Below, one piece after another: positions 1-7,627 of a stretch of 10,646 nt of DNA. The notes below the pieces were generated by a model that was given only the letters and a program-made list of their open reading frames with translations, made no database searches and was not told where the DNA came from. The DNA lies in contig JAJSPD010000277.1 of assembly GCA_021307315.1 (NCBI GenBank), forward strand, positions 1-10,646, given 5' to 3'. The DNA comes from Bisporella sp. PMI_857 (Eukaryota; Ascomycota; Leotiomycetes; Helotiales; Helotiaceae). The translations under genes and the position numbers were made by a program. Each line of letters begins with the position of its first letter. The first letter of the stretch is position 1.

Positions 1-1121
1 TTGATGGCGTTGGATAAGCTTACTGCAATGCCACCATATATAAAGGCTGCTGCCCCAATCATTCCATATCCTTTGTTTGTTGTAAGCGAACTTGATGGCT
101 CTCTGACCAGTTCTATAGCTCTGGTGATGAGAAAAGGCTGTGCAAAGGTAAAAGCGGTCAGGCATAGCCGTGGGAAGACGGCTGACAAAAGATGCCACTT
201 CAAAAATCGCGATGAAACCCAAAAAAGAACGTCCTTGTCATCTGGAGTAGCTAGTTAAAGTTAGCGAGGAAAGGCTTCAAATAAATAGCAGGGCATGTAC
301 TGCAATGCTCCCAGGCTGCCTGCATCTGCTGCCCTAGTTCCTTCGAGAGGAGTGTCGCATCAAGCTTCTCGAGGTCCTTTGGTGATAGCAGACTCTGATA
401 TCCAGCCTTGAACAGAGAGTTGAGCCACCAAAAAAAACTTCGATTGATAATGCCGCTGGTCGTTTCTCTCGAGTAAGATACATACGGTTCCTCCATATAA
501 CTCCTCTTGTCTCGTGCTTCTAGAATTAATAGGGAGATCTTAACCCCCATAATTAATACAAAGAGAGATCCAACTGTGTCACAATTTATTTCAAATAAAG
601 TCCGGGCCTGGGCAATATCCAAAACACCTGATCCCAAGAGGTACATGCTTAATACCGACGAAGGTCTTACCGCCCGGGCATCTTCCAGATATGAGAGAGG
701 TATCGTTGCAACCGCTCCAATAAGGATAATAGTACATGCAGGTATTGTCGTTGATACACGCGAATGGGAATCTGGGCCTCGGATCCATAGTACGAGAAGC
801 GCAAGGTGAAGGCAGATGAGAAGAGCGGCAAGTAGCTAGGTTGATTAGAATGAGCCAGTCGAAGAATTAACACCTCGCAAGTTACTGGATGCTCACCAAT
901 TTTGTTCTACGAAAGAAATTTGAGGCGGTCTTTATTTGAGCACTGTGCAAGCGGACAAGCCGGGGGACTACAGCAAGAAGGAACAGGCTAGAAGGTAGGA
1001 TAGAGAGAATGCTCTGCTCAAAGAATAACGTAAAATCGAAGCCCTGTCGACATTCTGCTGCAACCACTGGGCCAAACACGTTGTCAGCGCTGTACGAGCA
1101 CTCAGTACCTTTTATCGACAT
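1..1121 (-). CDS. ABC-C type multidrug transporter, N-terminal part (runs off left edge)
   Basis: This is the 5' portion of a full-length ABC exporter of the fungal MRP/ABC-C group, which pumps metabolites or conjugates across a membrane using ATP. I read three exons: 1121-897, 835-301 and 250-1 (incomplete), about 336 residues. Introns are 896-836 (GTGAGC...CCTAG) and 300-251 (50 nt, GTACAT..., branch GCTAAC, end ACTAG). Reading frames join cleanly across both. The ATG at 1121 is preferred; the in-frame codon at 1130 is TTG. Family marks seen are the N-terminal stretch DNVFGPVV followed by GFDFTLFFEQSILSI, the TMD0 helices, and RSFFWWLNSLF just before the first ABC transmembrane domain. That domain opens in exon 3 with FPRLCLTAFTFAQPFLI. 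The nucleotide-binding domains lie outside the window. It is transcribed in the same direction as the RiPP precursor upstream, so product export or self-protection is a reasonable inference. Expected length of the family is about 1,400-1,500 residues. Confidence 0.92.
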
Positions 1122-1892
1122 CCTCGGCAAGTGGTCTCCTAGAGCGGATCAGTACCGCACGATGAAATGAGATAGAAGGGTGTGTAAAGCGATTGGGGGA
1201 CCAAGATTGTGGGCACGAACGAAGTGAGCTATTGCTGATTGAATGTGGTTGGTTCTCTATGCGAACTGACCGATAAGACAGGGAAGGAAGGTGATTAAGC
1301 ATACTGTAACCTTAGCGATAAGCTAGGTTGATGGTTGGTTAATAGTAAATTAATTTTACATTACAATACCTCTACCCCGCCTCGCCTTGATTACCTTCAA
1401 TAAATATGGCCTTTGGCATTGGACATCAACTAGATCTATTACACAAAGCACTATCAAAGATCTAGCAAATTCAGGATACTTGCTAAAACTAACCAGTTGG
1501 GTTTTGATATTTCATGAAATACACAATGATCTCACGGTCGCCACGACAAAATACCTACCAAAATGCAATATTCAAGGACAATCATAGCCAAGCAATACAT
1601 ACGTTCATTTGGGAAATAAATAGTTCAACTCAATATCTCAACTAGCCTAAGCGGAGCAAGGTCAAAAGAATGACGCACGGTTAAAAGGAAATAAACTCTT
1701 CTACTGACGGAAACGTTTTAATCCTATTGCTAAAACGCAGATTCGATGAGCCGAAGAAATCGTTGGGTGTGTTGTCATTCCCCAAGACGCCACAGTCCAC
1801 GCCCCAGGACATCGTAGGAAATGCTGCGATTTCTAAAAGTGGCCATCGCCATGCTCAGGCATCAGAGTATCAGTCACTCCCAAGTTACGTGC
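1122..1892. other. Intergenic region between ABC transporter start and precursor stop
   Basis: No convincing gene is present. Open frames here (for example 1387-1587 plus and 1102-1302 minus) are short, lack recognisable motifs and do not join into longer proteins. The stretch must hold the promoter of the minus-strand transporter and the 3' end of the minus-strand precursor transcript. An AT-rich inverted sequence, GTAAA-ttaat-TTTAC, lies near 1345-1360. I see no clear TATA box close to 1121. Confidence 0.6.
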
Positions 1893-2378
1893 TCATTGAA
1901 GTGCTTCAATGGTGGCTGGGAGAGCATCACGCTTGCTCGTGCTTGACTCAGAGCCATAGTAGTTCCAGTCGGGGACCGCTGGGGCAGCATCACGCTTGCT
2001 TGTGCTTGACTCAGAGCCATAGTAGTTCCAGTCGGGGACCGTTGGGGCAGCATCACGCTTGCTTGTGCTTGACTCAGAGCCATAGTAGTTCCAGTCGGGG
2101 ACCGCTGGGGCAGCATCACGCTTGCTTGTGCTTGACTCAGAGCCATAGTAGTTCCAGTCGGGGACCGCTGGGGCAGCATCACGCTTGCTTGTGCTTGACT
2201 CAGAGTTATAGTAGTTCCAGTCAGGAACCGCGGCTTTGGGATTTGGCAATGGTGCTGGTGATGGTTAGTCCTAGTGAAATCCTGTATATAATACTCAGTA
2301 GACTCATAACTTACCAGCAATCGGTGCCGCAAAAATTGCATCCGCCAGGGCAAGCGAAAGAATAATTGTTGGCTTCAT
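1893..2378 (-). CDS. Dikaritin-type RiPP precursor peptide (UstA-like), five W-N-Y-Y core repeats with Lys-Arg sites
   Basis: This gene encodes a secreted, multi-copy precursor of a kexin-processed ribosomal peptide. Exons are 2378-2315 and 2254-1893, giving 141 residues. The 60-nt intron starts GTAAGT and ends CTAACCATCACCAG, a textbook branch and acceptor, and falls in phase 1 right after the signal peptide. Residues 1-21 form a signal peptide (start MKPTIILSLA, likely cut near FAAPIA). The region from residue 29 to 130 is five tandem units, each with core W-N-Y-Y-G (N-Y-Y-N in the first), an acidic/serine linker and a terminal Lys-Arg at 45-46, 66-67, 87-88, 108-109 and 129-130. An 11-residue tail follows. 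This architecture matches the precursors of ustiloxin, phomopsin and asperipin, in which kexin cuts the repeats and UstY oxidases cyclise Tyr-containing cores. Two UstY genes and an ABC exporter flank it. The exact residues kept in the product are unknown, and I do not recognise this core from a known dikaritin. Being shorter than 150 residues with a spliced signal peptide, it is easily missed or mis-framed by gene callers. Confidence 0.93.
1929..2234 (-). repeat. 63-bp tandem repeats encoding the RiPP cores (four full copies plus one diverged first copy)
   Basis: Full units are at 2180-2118, 2117-2055, 2054-1992 and 1991-1929 (coding order), with a partial, more diverged first unit at 2234-2181. 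The units at 2180-2118 and 2117-2055 are identical base for base. The next has one difference (Ala to Thr ahead of the core) and the last has one silent difference. The first copy differs at several bases and changes the residue after Tyr-Tyr from Gly to Asn. Such uniformity, including silent sites, points to recent duplication or gene conversion. Because the period is a multiple of three, the other frames also stay open through the array. Confidence 0.97.
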
Positions 2379-2392
2379 CTTTGTGATATGAG

Positions 2393-2498
2393 TTGATACT
2401 TGACGATTTGTTTTAGGTAGTACTTAATGCTCTATGAGATTGGAGGTAGAGAAAGTGCGATATTTTATGTTAAAATGAAGGGATACTTGTGTCTTATA
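2393..2498 (-). promoter_or_regulatory. Candidate core promoter and leader of the RiPP precursor
   Basis: On the minus strand, a TATAAG string at 2498-2493 is followed by a pyrimidine-rich tract at about 2456-2436, ahead of the start codon at 2378. A TATA box followed by a CT-rich initiator zone is common in highly expressed fungal genes. The placement is plausible, but no transcript data support it. Confidence 0.35.
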
Positions 2499-2942
2499 CC
2501 TACCTACGCTCTGGTCACAAAAAGTGAAATATTAGACTAGCCAAATGTAATACAAATGCCAGCTTGCTTGGAGCTAGCTAACCACCCACCATACCTGAAC
2601 GGAACTTCCAGCCGGCTTGAATTTCAAACTTTTACTTCGTACTGAGTAGAAGAATTTACGAGTATAACATTGGTTACTGAGACTAGATTCGTTACAAGGG
2701 ACACTACAACGTCTAGTCATATTCTTATGGATGATGCCAAATCTGCAAGCCACAGAACCATCAACTAGTGATAACGGAGGAAGACCTGGAAGTACATGAA
2801 TGAGGAAGGTATGATACGGATAAATAAATCTCTAAGAGGCCGTGAATCGAAGTAGAAAGATTTGAGCGTAATATGTTTTATATGGGTTATTCCGTGAAGT
2901 CGCAGAATTCCGAGAACCCGCATATACGAACAAATGTAGCAT

Positions 2943-2966
2943 CTGGGTTATTTGGACCCGTACAAA
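2943..2966 (+). repeat. Repeated intergenic motif, copy 1 (CTGGGTTA...ACCCGTACAAA)
   Basis: This is the first of three related strings in the window, the others being at 3019 and 5944. It begins CTGGGTTATTTGG and ends ACCCGTACAAA. It lies between the divergent precursor and first UstY genes. It could be a regulator site or a scrap of a dispersed repeat. Confidence 0.4.
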
Positions 2967-3018
2967 TTAGAGAGTACAGAACTTGCATATGCGATGCTAC
3001 AATACACAAACAGTGAGC

Positions 3019-3043
3019 CAGGGTTACTTTGGCCCTGTATAAA
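3019..3043 (+). repeat. Repeated intergenic motif, copy 2 (CAGGGTTAC...GCCCTGTATAAA)
   Basis: This copy contains the inverted pair CAGGG and CCCTG separated by nine bases, followed by TATAAA. Its end is 300 bases upstream of the first UstY start codon. It aligns with the strings at 2943 and 5944. Confidence 0.4.
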
Positions 3044-3343
3044 CTGCAGGAGGTGTATAAGATATACCGCTGGACTTTTCAGCGACATTTATGCATTGCC
3101 ATATCGTCATACAGTCGCCGCTCTAACAGATAATACTTCCCTGCTTTATTTGCAAGCCGGTCAAGAAGCGGGGTATGGTTTTCACAGGCCAGGCTTGGAA
3201 GGCAGAAGAAGATTGAAGGATGGCTCCCGATTTCAATTTTGTCCATTTTGCATTAGTTTCTCTTAATTTGCTATCCCTAGACTTATTTAGCTTTACAAAC
3301 TCGAGTTTACATCGCTTTAATTCACTTATTGTTGCTTCTAACA

Positions 3344-4333
3344 ATGTCTTCTTCAACCAACTTCACTGATTGTAGTGAGGATTACAAGAGCAATCATGTT
3401 GGTGACGGCCGTGATTCGCATGAGCTTCTGCTGTCCGGCTTTTCAAAACTCAACATCATAGAAAGACACCAGAAACGAAGACTCTTCTTAATGGTCGGTA
3501 TGATGGTTTTGCTGTGCATCAATTTGCTTTGGTCTTTAGGACTATTCTTCACCTCTATCCGTGCCAAAACAACAGGCCCCAGCCTCATACACTGTACGTT
3601 TGTTCACGCTAGAGTAATTCTTCATTGCTAACGCTACTTTGCCTCAGCCCCTGCGAGGGAAGCGGTTTTCTGGGAGAAGGTCGTCTCAAATAGTACGGTG
3701 GAGTTCGATCCAACCAATGTTTATAAAGGAGAGCCGCGGCCGGAGCTAGATAAAGCGTGGGAAGAAAGCTACTTGCAGTGTGAGCGTATTTCATTCTACG
3801 CACGATATTTCCACATCTGATAAAAAACATAGGGTCCCAAATTATTGTATCCGAAGGTGATCTAAAAGCCATTGATCGTACCTCTATCAGGCTTACTGAT
3901 GGCTCTGGCTATTTGGGCACTTTGGGAGTTTTCCACCAACTACATTGCTTGTAGGTCAACAAATTTTTATTCCAAAAAAAGGCATATATAATGACATTTT
4001 ACAGAGACTATATTCGTAAATACATGTATCCAGACTACTATCACAGTGCAGAAACGCCTATGCGAAACCGGCAACATGTTGGTAGGTTTCAAAGCTCAAG
4101 CAGTTTAAACCACAATACTGACGATGCTATGTATAGATCATTGTATTGATGAGATACGGTTGAGTATACTATGCCACGGTGACATCTCTGTGATTACTTG
4201 GGGATGGAAAGATACGGAAGCTACCCCTTACGCCAACTTCAAAGTTGAGCATGAATGTCGCAATTGGGACAGCATTCTTGGGTGGACTAAGGCACATCAA
4301 GCCGACCAGAGTGCTGTTGTACGTCCGGCGTAG
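3344..4333 (+). CDS. UstYa-like oxidase (DUF3328 family), RiPP crosslinking enzyme
   Basis: UstYa-family proteins are copper-dependent, membrane-anchored oxidases that build macrocycles or hydroxylate core peptides in fungal RiPP pathways. Five exons (3344-3593, 3648-3779, 3833-3950, 4005-4081, 4137-4333) give 257 residues. The four introns are 52-55 nt, with frames joining exactly at phases 1, 1, 2 and 1. A charged cytosolic N-terminus precedes one membrane segment at about residues 47-69 (KRRLFLMVGMMVLLCINLLW). Both hallmark HxxHC motifs are present and intact: HQLHC at 162-166 in the context GVFHQLHCLDYIRKY, and HVDHC at 191-195 followed by IDEIR and a conserved LCHGDIS-VITWGW stretch. Length is usual for the family (about 220-280). 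It is divergent from the precursor gene and separated by a shared promoter region, which fits co-regulation. The substrate is inferred to be the neighbouring W-N-Y-Y core. Without splicing it breaks into unrecognisable short frames. Confidence 0.93.
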
Positions 4334-5175
4334 CAGTTTCTTTCCGGGAGTGGGGTTAGGGTTATTTCGCAGCGATGGGGGTTACATCAGTTATCGATTA
4401 AATAGAGTCCGTAATATAGGTAGTAATTTAATAGATTGATTTGACTAAGGGGTAGGTGTATTCTCCTACGGGACGACCTCCCATAAGGTCACCCCATGGA
4501 CACAAGAAACGGCATAAAATTACGTCCGTGCACGCAATTTCCTGGATTTTCCGTGTAAACCACCTATGTTAAAATGCACTTGAACATTTTCACTCTAAAT
4601 CAATACAAGAGCTAGAACCTAACCCCACAAGATCCAATATACGGGACCTATTCGACCTCGTACGCCTCTTAATAAGTTACATAAGTAATAGGATGCGGAA
4701 TATCAAGCCTCTATATCTCTAACACAGCGTTGAAGCCGAACGAACACCAGAAGCACAATAACACTCTTGCAAAGGTGCAACTTCATTCAAATTGTAAACT
4801 AGAAAGATAAGCAATTTAAGATCTCTCTAGTCAGAAAAATATATTTAAGTACTTTTAAATCTGTGAACACGAAAGGTGTAAAATATCAGTAAATAGGAGT
4901 TTACGCCGACACAACAACATTTTTAAAGACAAGACTGGCGAGCCAAAACTCTTGCTTTCTAAAAACTAAAACCAAAGTTTGATCGAAATATGGAAAAATG
5001 AGTTTAAGTATAACTTAAGAGCTATTGGCAAAAGCATTATAGATTTTTGAAGCTCAACAGAAATCTATGTTTTTAGCAAAACTATACAACGTGCATTTTT
5101 ACTTACTCGACCTGCATGTGACTTAGAGAATACGTTGGCCTGGATTGTCGACACCTTAGGCATACACTTCTCCAG

Positions 5176-5220
5176 TATATAAACACAGCTCCCCACTCCC
5201 CCTGTACCCTTTTTACTTTA
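5176..5220 (+). promoter_or_regulatory. Orphan TATA and CT-rich core promoter
   Basis: TATATAAA at 5176-5183 is followed at once by a pyrimidine-rich run (CCCCACTCCCCCTGTACCC, then TTTTTACTTT). This is the usual layout of a strong filamentous-fungal core promoter. The next ATGs downstream open frames of only 1-18 codons, so no protein is evident. It may drive a noncoding transcript, be the remains of a lost gene's promoter, or be chance. Confidence 0.35.
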
Positions 5221-5224
5221 GCTT

Positions 5225-5244
5225 AGTATTGTCTATACAATACT
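5225..5244. repeat. Perfect 8-bp hairpin with 4-nt loop
   Basis: AGTATTGT and ACAATACT are exact inverted complements separated by CTAT. The hairpin sits just downstream of the orphan TATA/CT promoter, where a transcript leader would be. Its function is unknown. Confidence 0.6.
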
Positions 5245-5392
5245 CCTTATAGTGCTCCTCGCAGTTGTGGAATGTGAACGTGACAAAAATGGGCTAGTTC
5301 AAGCCAAGAAATTATTAATAAGCAAGCAAATAAGAGGCTCGATAGATTTTAAGATTGTATTAATATATGAGGCAAAATGACTTTTTACTAAT

Positions 5393-5423
5393 AAATGTAA
5401 ATTTACATTTGATTTACATGTAA
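5393..5423. repeat. Adjacent perfect palindromes built on TGTAAA/TTTACA
   Basis: An 18-bp perfect palindrome (AAATGTAAATTTACATTT, 5393-5410) is followed after three bases by a second, 10-bp one (TTACATGTAA, 5414-5423). TTTACAT and its complement recur within the block. It resembles a cluster of sites for a dimeric or forkhead-type factor, or a cruciform-forming AT repeat. Which of these it is cannot be told from sequence alone. Confidence 0.55.
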
Positions 5424-5943
5424 TTGTATAGCAAAATCTAGAAATATTAATGTTGTAGTGCATGGCGCCACGGCTTATTTGTACGCCGCTTCTGTGTCCA
5501 CCTGACAAAGGCGTAATATACCAAGACTTACTATCCCTAATCTAGCCAATAAACAATGCAACAACGGAAGCAGAGTATCGGATTGTCACGTCATTGCTAA
5601 GCACCAAACCTAAAACATAGTCACATAAAGGGGAGTTGAGTGATTGCAAGAGTTGATGCCACGATTGATACTTCCTTTATGCCCAAATATTCCTCCCCCT
5701 AACAATAAATGCATAAAAATGCTTGGCAATGTTGTTTTAAATTAATTAGTATCATATGTATAGGCTCTCGCCGCTAAAATCGCTGTAATACAACGATCTG
5801 TGAATTGTGGTGCAAATACGGCATTCGGAGATCATAAGATCACTGGTTAATCCATGTGGGGCCAAAGCCTTCTGATGGCGCAAGAACGCCAGAATGTGCG
5901 AAGAATGTCGCCATATATTGGCCATATATTGGAGACACGGATT

Positions 5944-5976
5944 CTGGGTTACTGAAGTATTTTAGCCCTGTACAAA
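5944..5976 (+). repeat. Repeated intergenic motif, copy 3 (CTGGGTTACT...GCCCTGTACAAA)
   Basis: This copy has the same flanks as the strings at 2943 and 3019 but an extra eight or so bases in the middle. Its end is 351 bases upstream of the second UstY start codon, close to the 300-base spacing of copy 2 from the first UstY gene. The downstream AAAGTAGCTGG is roughly complementary to the CTGGGTTACT start, so the block is also a weak inverted repeat. Confidence 0.4.
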
Positions 5977-6327
5977 GTAGCTGGACACCCTCTCTTACTA
6001 TGCATCATGCTTCTTGCCCATTTACTTTTACTTCGCAGGTGACATGCTTCCCAACGGGTGTAGCTATTACCTGCCTAAATAGGTGGTGATCCAGAAGAGG
6101 CATACCTTGTTATCACTGCCAGTCCCATCGACTTCTGTTAGTATCCATCCGTATCACACTTTCTAATATCTTCCCTGGAGATTATGAAGCAGCACGTTCC
6201 TTTAATAGCAAATTGGGCCCAACTTTGAACTTACTAGTACGCAATATAGCAAACATGTTGAAGTCCTCAAGAAAAGTATACAGTCGTCTTATAATGCCAC
6301 CATTTTTTCTTAGAAGTTGAAAATCAT

Positions 6328-7363
6328 ATGCTTACAAGACAGTTGTATTCGGAGATCGTGCCCGGTGATCGCGATAGTGAGGACATGAGTGACGATAGCG
6401 ATAACGAACACATAACAGTCTTGCGTAGTCAACAGCAAACTCACCGACGCACAATCTTGATTACGAAATACGCTGTATTAGCTTTTTTACTCAATATAGC
6501 AGGGCTTTTGATCATATATTTCATTTTGTCGAAACGCGCATCAGGGCCTCATGGTGTGGAGACTAAGTTCTTCCCGGCCGGTTAGTCTTTTATTGAGGTA
6601 GACAGTAGTTCCCCTGTGACTTTAACTAATTCAAGAATAGCGGAATACGAAACCAGACTCTTCCATGCAGAAAATCTGAAGCCTGGACCAGAGGAGGAAG
6701 CACAATGGGAAGCAGAGTTACCAGCAGGAGCCGGGTTTGTCATTATTGATGAACCCGAGCGCTACAATCTTCCTCCGGGAGTTAAGTACAAAGATGGATA
6801 CAAGAGATATGGAGTTAGTTGGGGTAAGTTGATAATAATCCACTACCTATGTATAATAGCTAATTTAGCAGCCCATCAGTATCACTGTGTTGTACGTTTT
6901 TGATACAATGTTTATTGCTTCTACTATACTACATAAGCTAAATTCTATAGTGGATGCTGCGAAATGCATTTTGGGCAATGGTGCAAAACAATAGCTCCCT
7001 TCCTGGTGTTAGTATGGATATCCTTCCAGGCAAAGTACAAACTCCCGAAGAAGAAGAGTTCTGGCATCTTGCGCATTGCTTTGGATACCTCCGTGAAAGC
7101 ATCGTCTGCAACATGGATATGACTCTGGAGTACCCAACCCTTAAAGGCGCGAATGATGGGATTGTAAATGGCTACGAAATTCCACACCAGTGCAAGCGGC
7201 GAGTAAGATACCCCTCCCACCTTTCAGCTCATGAATTTCCTAGTTATTAATACGAACCATCAATTAGGAGCCTTACGACCACTTTATCAGCATGCATGCA
7301 CCAGATCAAGGTGATGTTGTGGAACAGGAAAAAATTGCACACAAGCATCACAACACAGGATAA
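6328..7363 (+). CDS. Second UstY-family oxidase (UstYb-like, DUF3328), with a 20-nt catalytic microexon
   Basis: This is a second membrane-anchored oxidase of the family that acts on RiPP cores. Five exons (6328-6580, 6641-6823, 6872-6891, 6951-7202, 7268-7363) give 267 residues with every junction in frame. An acidic N-terminus precedes a membrane segment at about residues 46-68 (start ITKYAVLAFLL). Next come PGPEEEAQWEAELPAGAGFV and YGVSW, both usual in UstYb-like proteins. The first HxxHC motif, HQYHC at 147-151, is carried almost wholly by a 20-nt exon. The second, HLAHC at 191-195, is followed by FGYLRESIVCNMDMTLE. The end HQCKRR joins a short final exon (YDHFISMHAP), also typical. The last acceptor (AATTAG at 7262-7267) was chosen for frame and family fit and is the least certain junction. 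Sequence is quite unlike the first UstY protein, so this is a separate enzyme rather than a recent duplicate. Its partner substrate is inferred to be the W-N-Y-Y precursor; the two UstY proteins may act in succession as in ustiloxin formation. Confidence 0.92.
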
Positions 7364-7528
7364 GATCGAATTCGTAGCCAGGCCGAATGTAAACCACGTA
7401 AACCAGATTAGATTCATCAGTTATATTTTGTGACCTTTAAAACGCCTCTTTTCACACGTATATTTTTGTTGGAATGAGTACACAAAGTGACAGTCGGATT
7501 GTTAAGCCATGTCTTGGCATCCTAACAT

Positions 7529-7553
7529 AGCGAGGAGATTTTAATCCCTCGCT
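7529..7553. repeat. Hairpin, 11-bp stem with one bulged A
   Basis: AGCGAGG-A-GATT and AATC-CCTCGCT pair around a TT loop, with A7536 unpaired. It lies 165 bases after the second UstY stop codon. It could lie in the 3' untranslated region or belong to a small inserted element that ends at the poly(A) run. Confidence 0.5.
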
Positions 7554-7627
7554 CAGCCAGCGCTATTTTCAGACCTTTTCCTTTAAAATACCACAATTAG
7601 AGTTCAAATTGGCAGAGGCTCAAACTG

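Larger units (their letters stand above)
2379..3343. promoter_or_regulatory. Divergent promoter region between precursor and first UstY gene
   Basis: No gene is seen here. The open frames at 2952-3266 plus and 3123-3356 minus lack motifs and coding character. The stretch separates two divergently transcribed pathway genes, so it should contain both promoters and is the natural place for shared control. Visible elements include an AGCCGGCT palindrome at 2610-2617, two copies of a GGGTTA...CCC motif at 2943-2966 and 3019-3043, a TATA-like string at about 3056-3064, and a 12-bp palindrome AAACTCGAGTTT at 3297-3308. The last lies 35 bases before the UstY start codon and is probably in the leader. 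Confidence 0.65.
4334..6327. other. Two-kilobase gene-free stretch between the two UstY genes
   Basis: No protein gene is supported. The longest frames (4245-4439, 5299-5508 minus, 5856-6089) are under 80 codons, have no motif and cannot be extended by plausible splicing that I can see. The stretch is AT-rich with many stops in all frames. It does contain structure: a strong-looking TATA/CT-rich promoter at 5176-5220, a hairpin at 5225-5244, palindromes at 5393-5423, a tandem duplication of an 11-bp CCATATATTGG string near 5911-5933, and the third GGGTTA...CCCTG motif at 5944-5976. It could hold a noncoding RNA, a decayed gene, a short mobile element, or only regulatory DNA. Confidence 0.55.

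Noticed and set aside
1..258. 85-codon plus-strand frame at the left edge
   Set aside because: It is antisense to exon 3 of the ABC transporter, whose frame shows clear family residues.
1929..2234. CRISPR-like repeat array
   Set aside because: The repeats are head-to-tail with no unique spacers, lie in a coding frame, and the genome is eukaryotic.
1893..2249. Precursor starting inside exon 2 without a signal peptide
   Set aside because: The apparent start there is TTG, and the upstream ATG at 2378 with a GTAAGT intron gives a complete secretory precursor.
1874..2353. 159-codon minus-strand frame overlapping the precursor in another frame
   Set aside because: It reads through the intron. 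The spliced alternative gives a proper signal peptide, correct branch and acceptor sites, and Lys-Arg-bounded cores.
1727..2365. 212-codon open frame on the plus strand through the repeat array
   Set aside because: It is antisense to the precursor. It stays open only because the 63-bp period preserves every frame; it lacks a signal peptide or recognised motif and starts at a non-ATG codon.
2952..3266. 104-codon plus-strand frame upstream of the first UstY gene
   Set aside because: No motif is present, it overlaps a repeated intergenic string, and it sits where promoters are expected.
5856..6089. 77-codon plus-strand frame upstream of the second UstY gene
   Set aside because: It is short, lacks motifs and includes the repeated GGGTTA...CCCTG string; there is no support for coding.
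6945..7220. 91-codon minus-strand frame
   Set aside because: It is a shadow of exon 4 of the second UstY gene.
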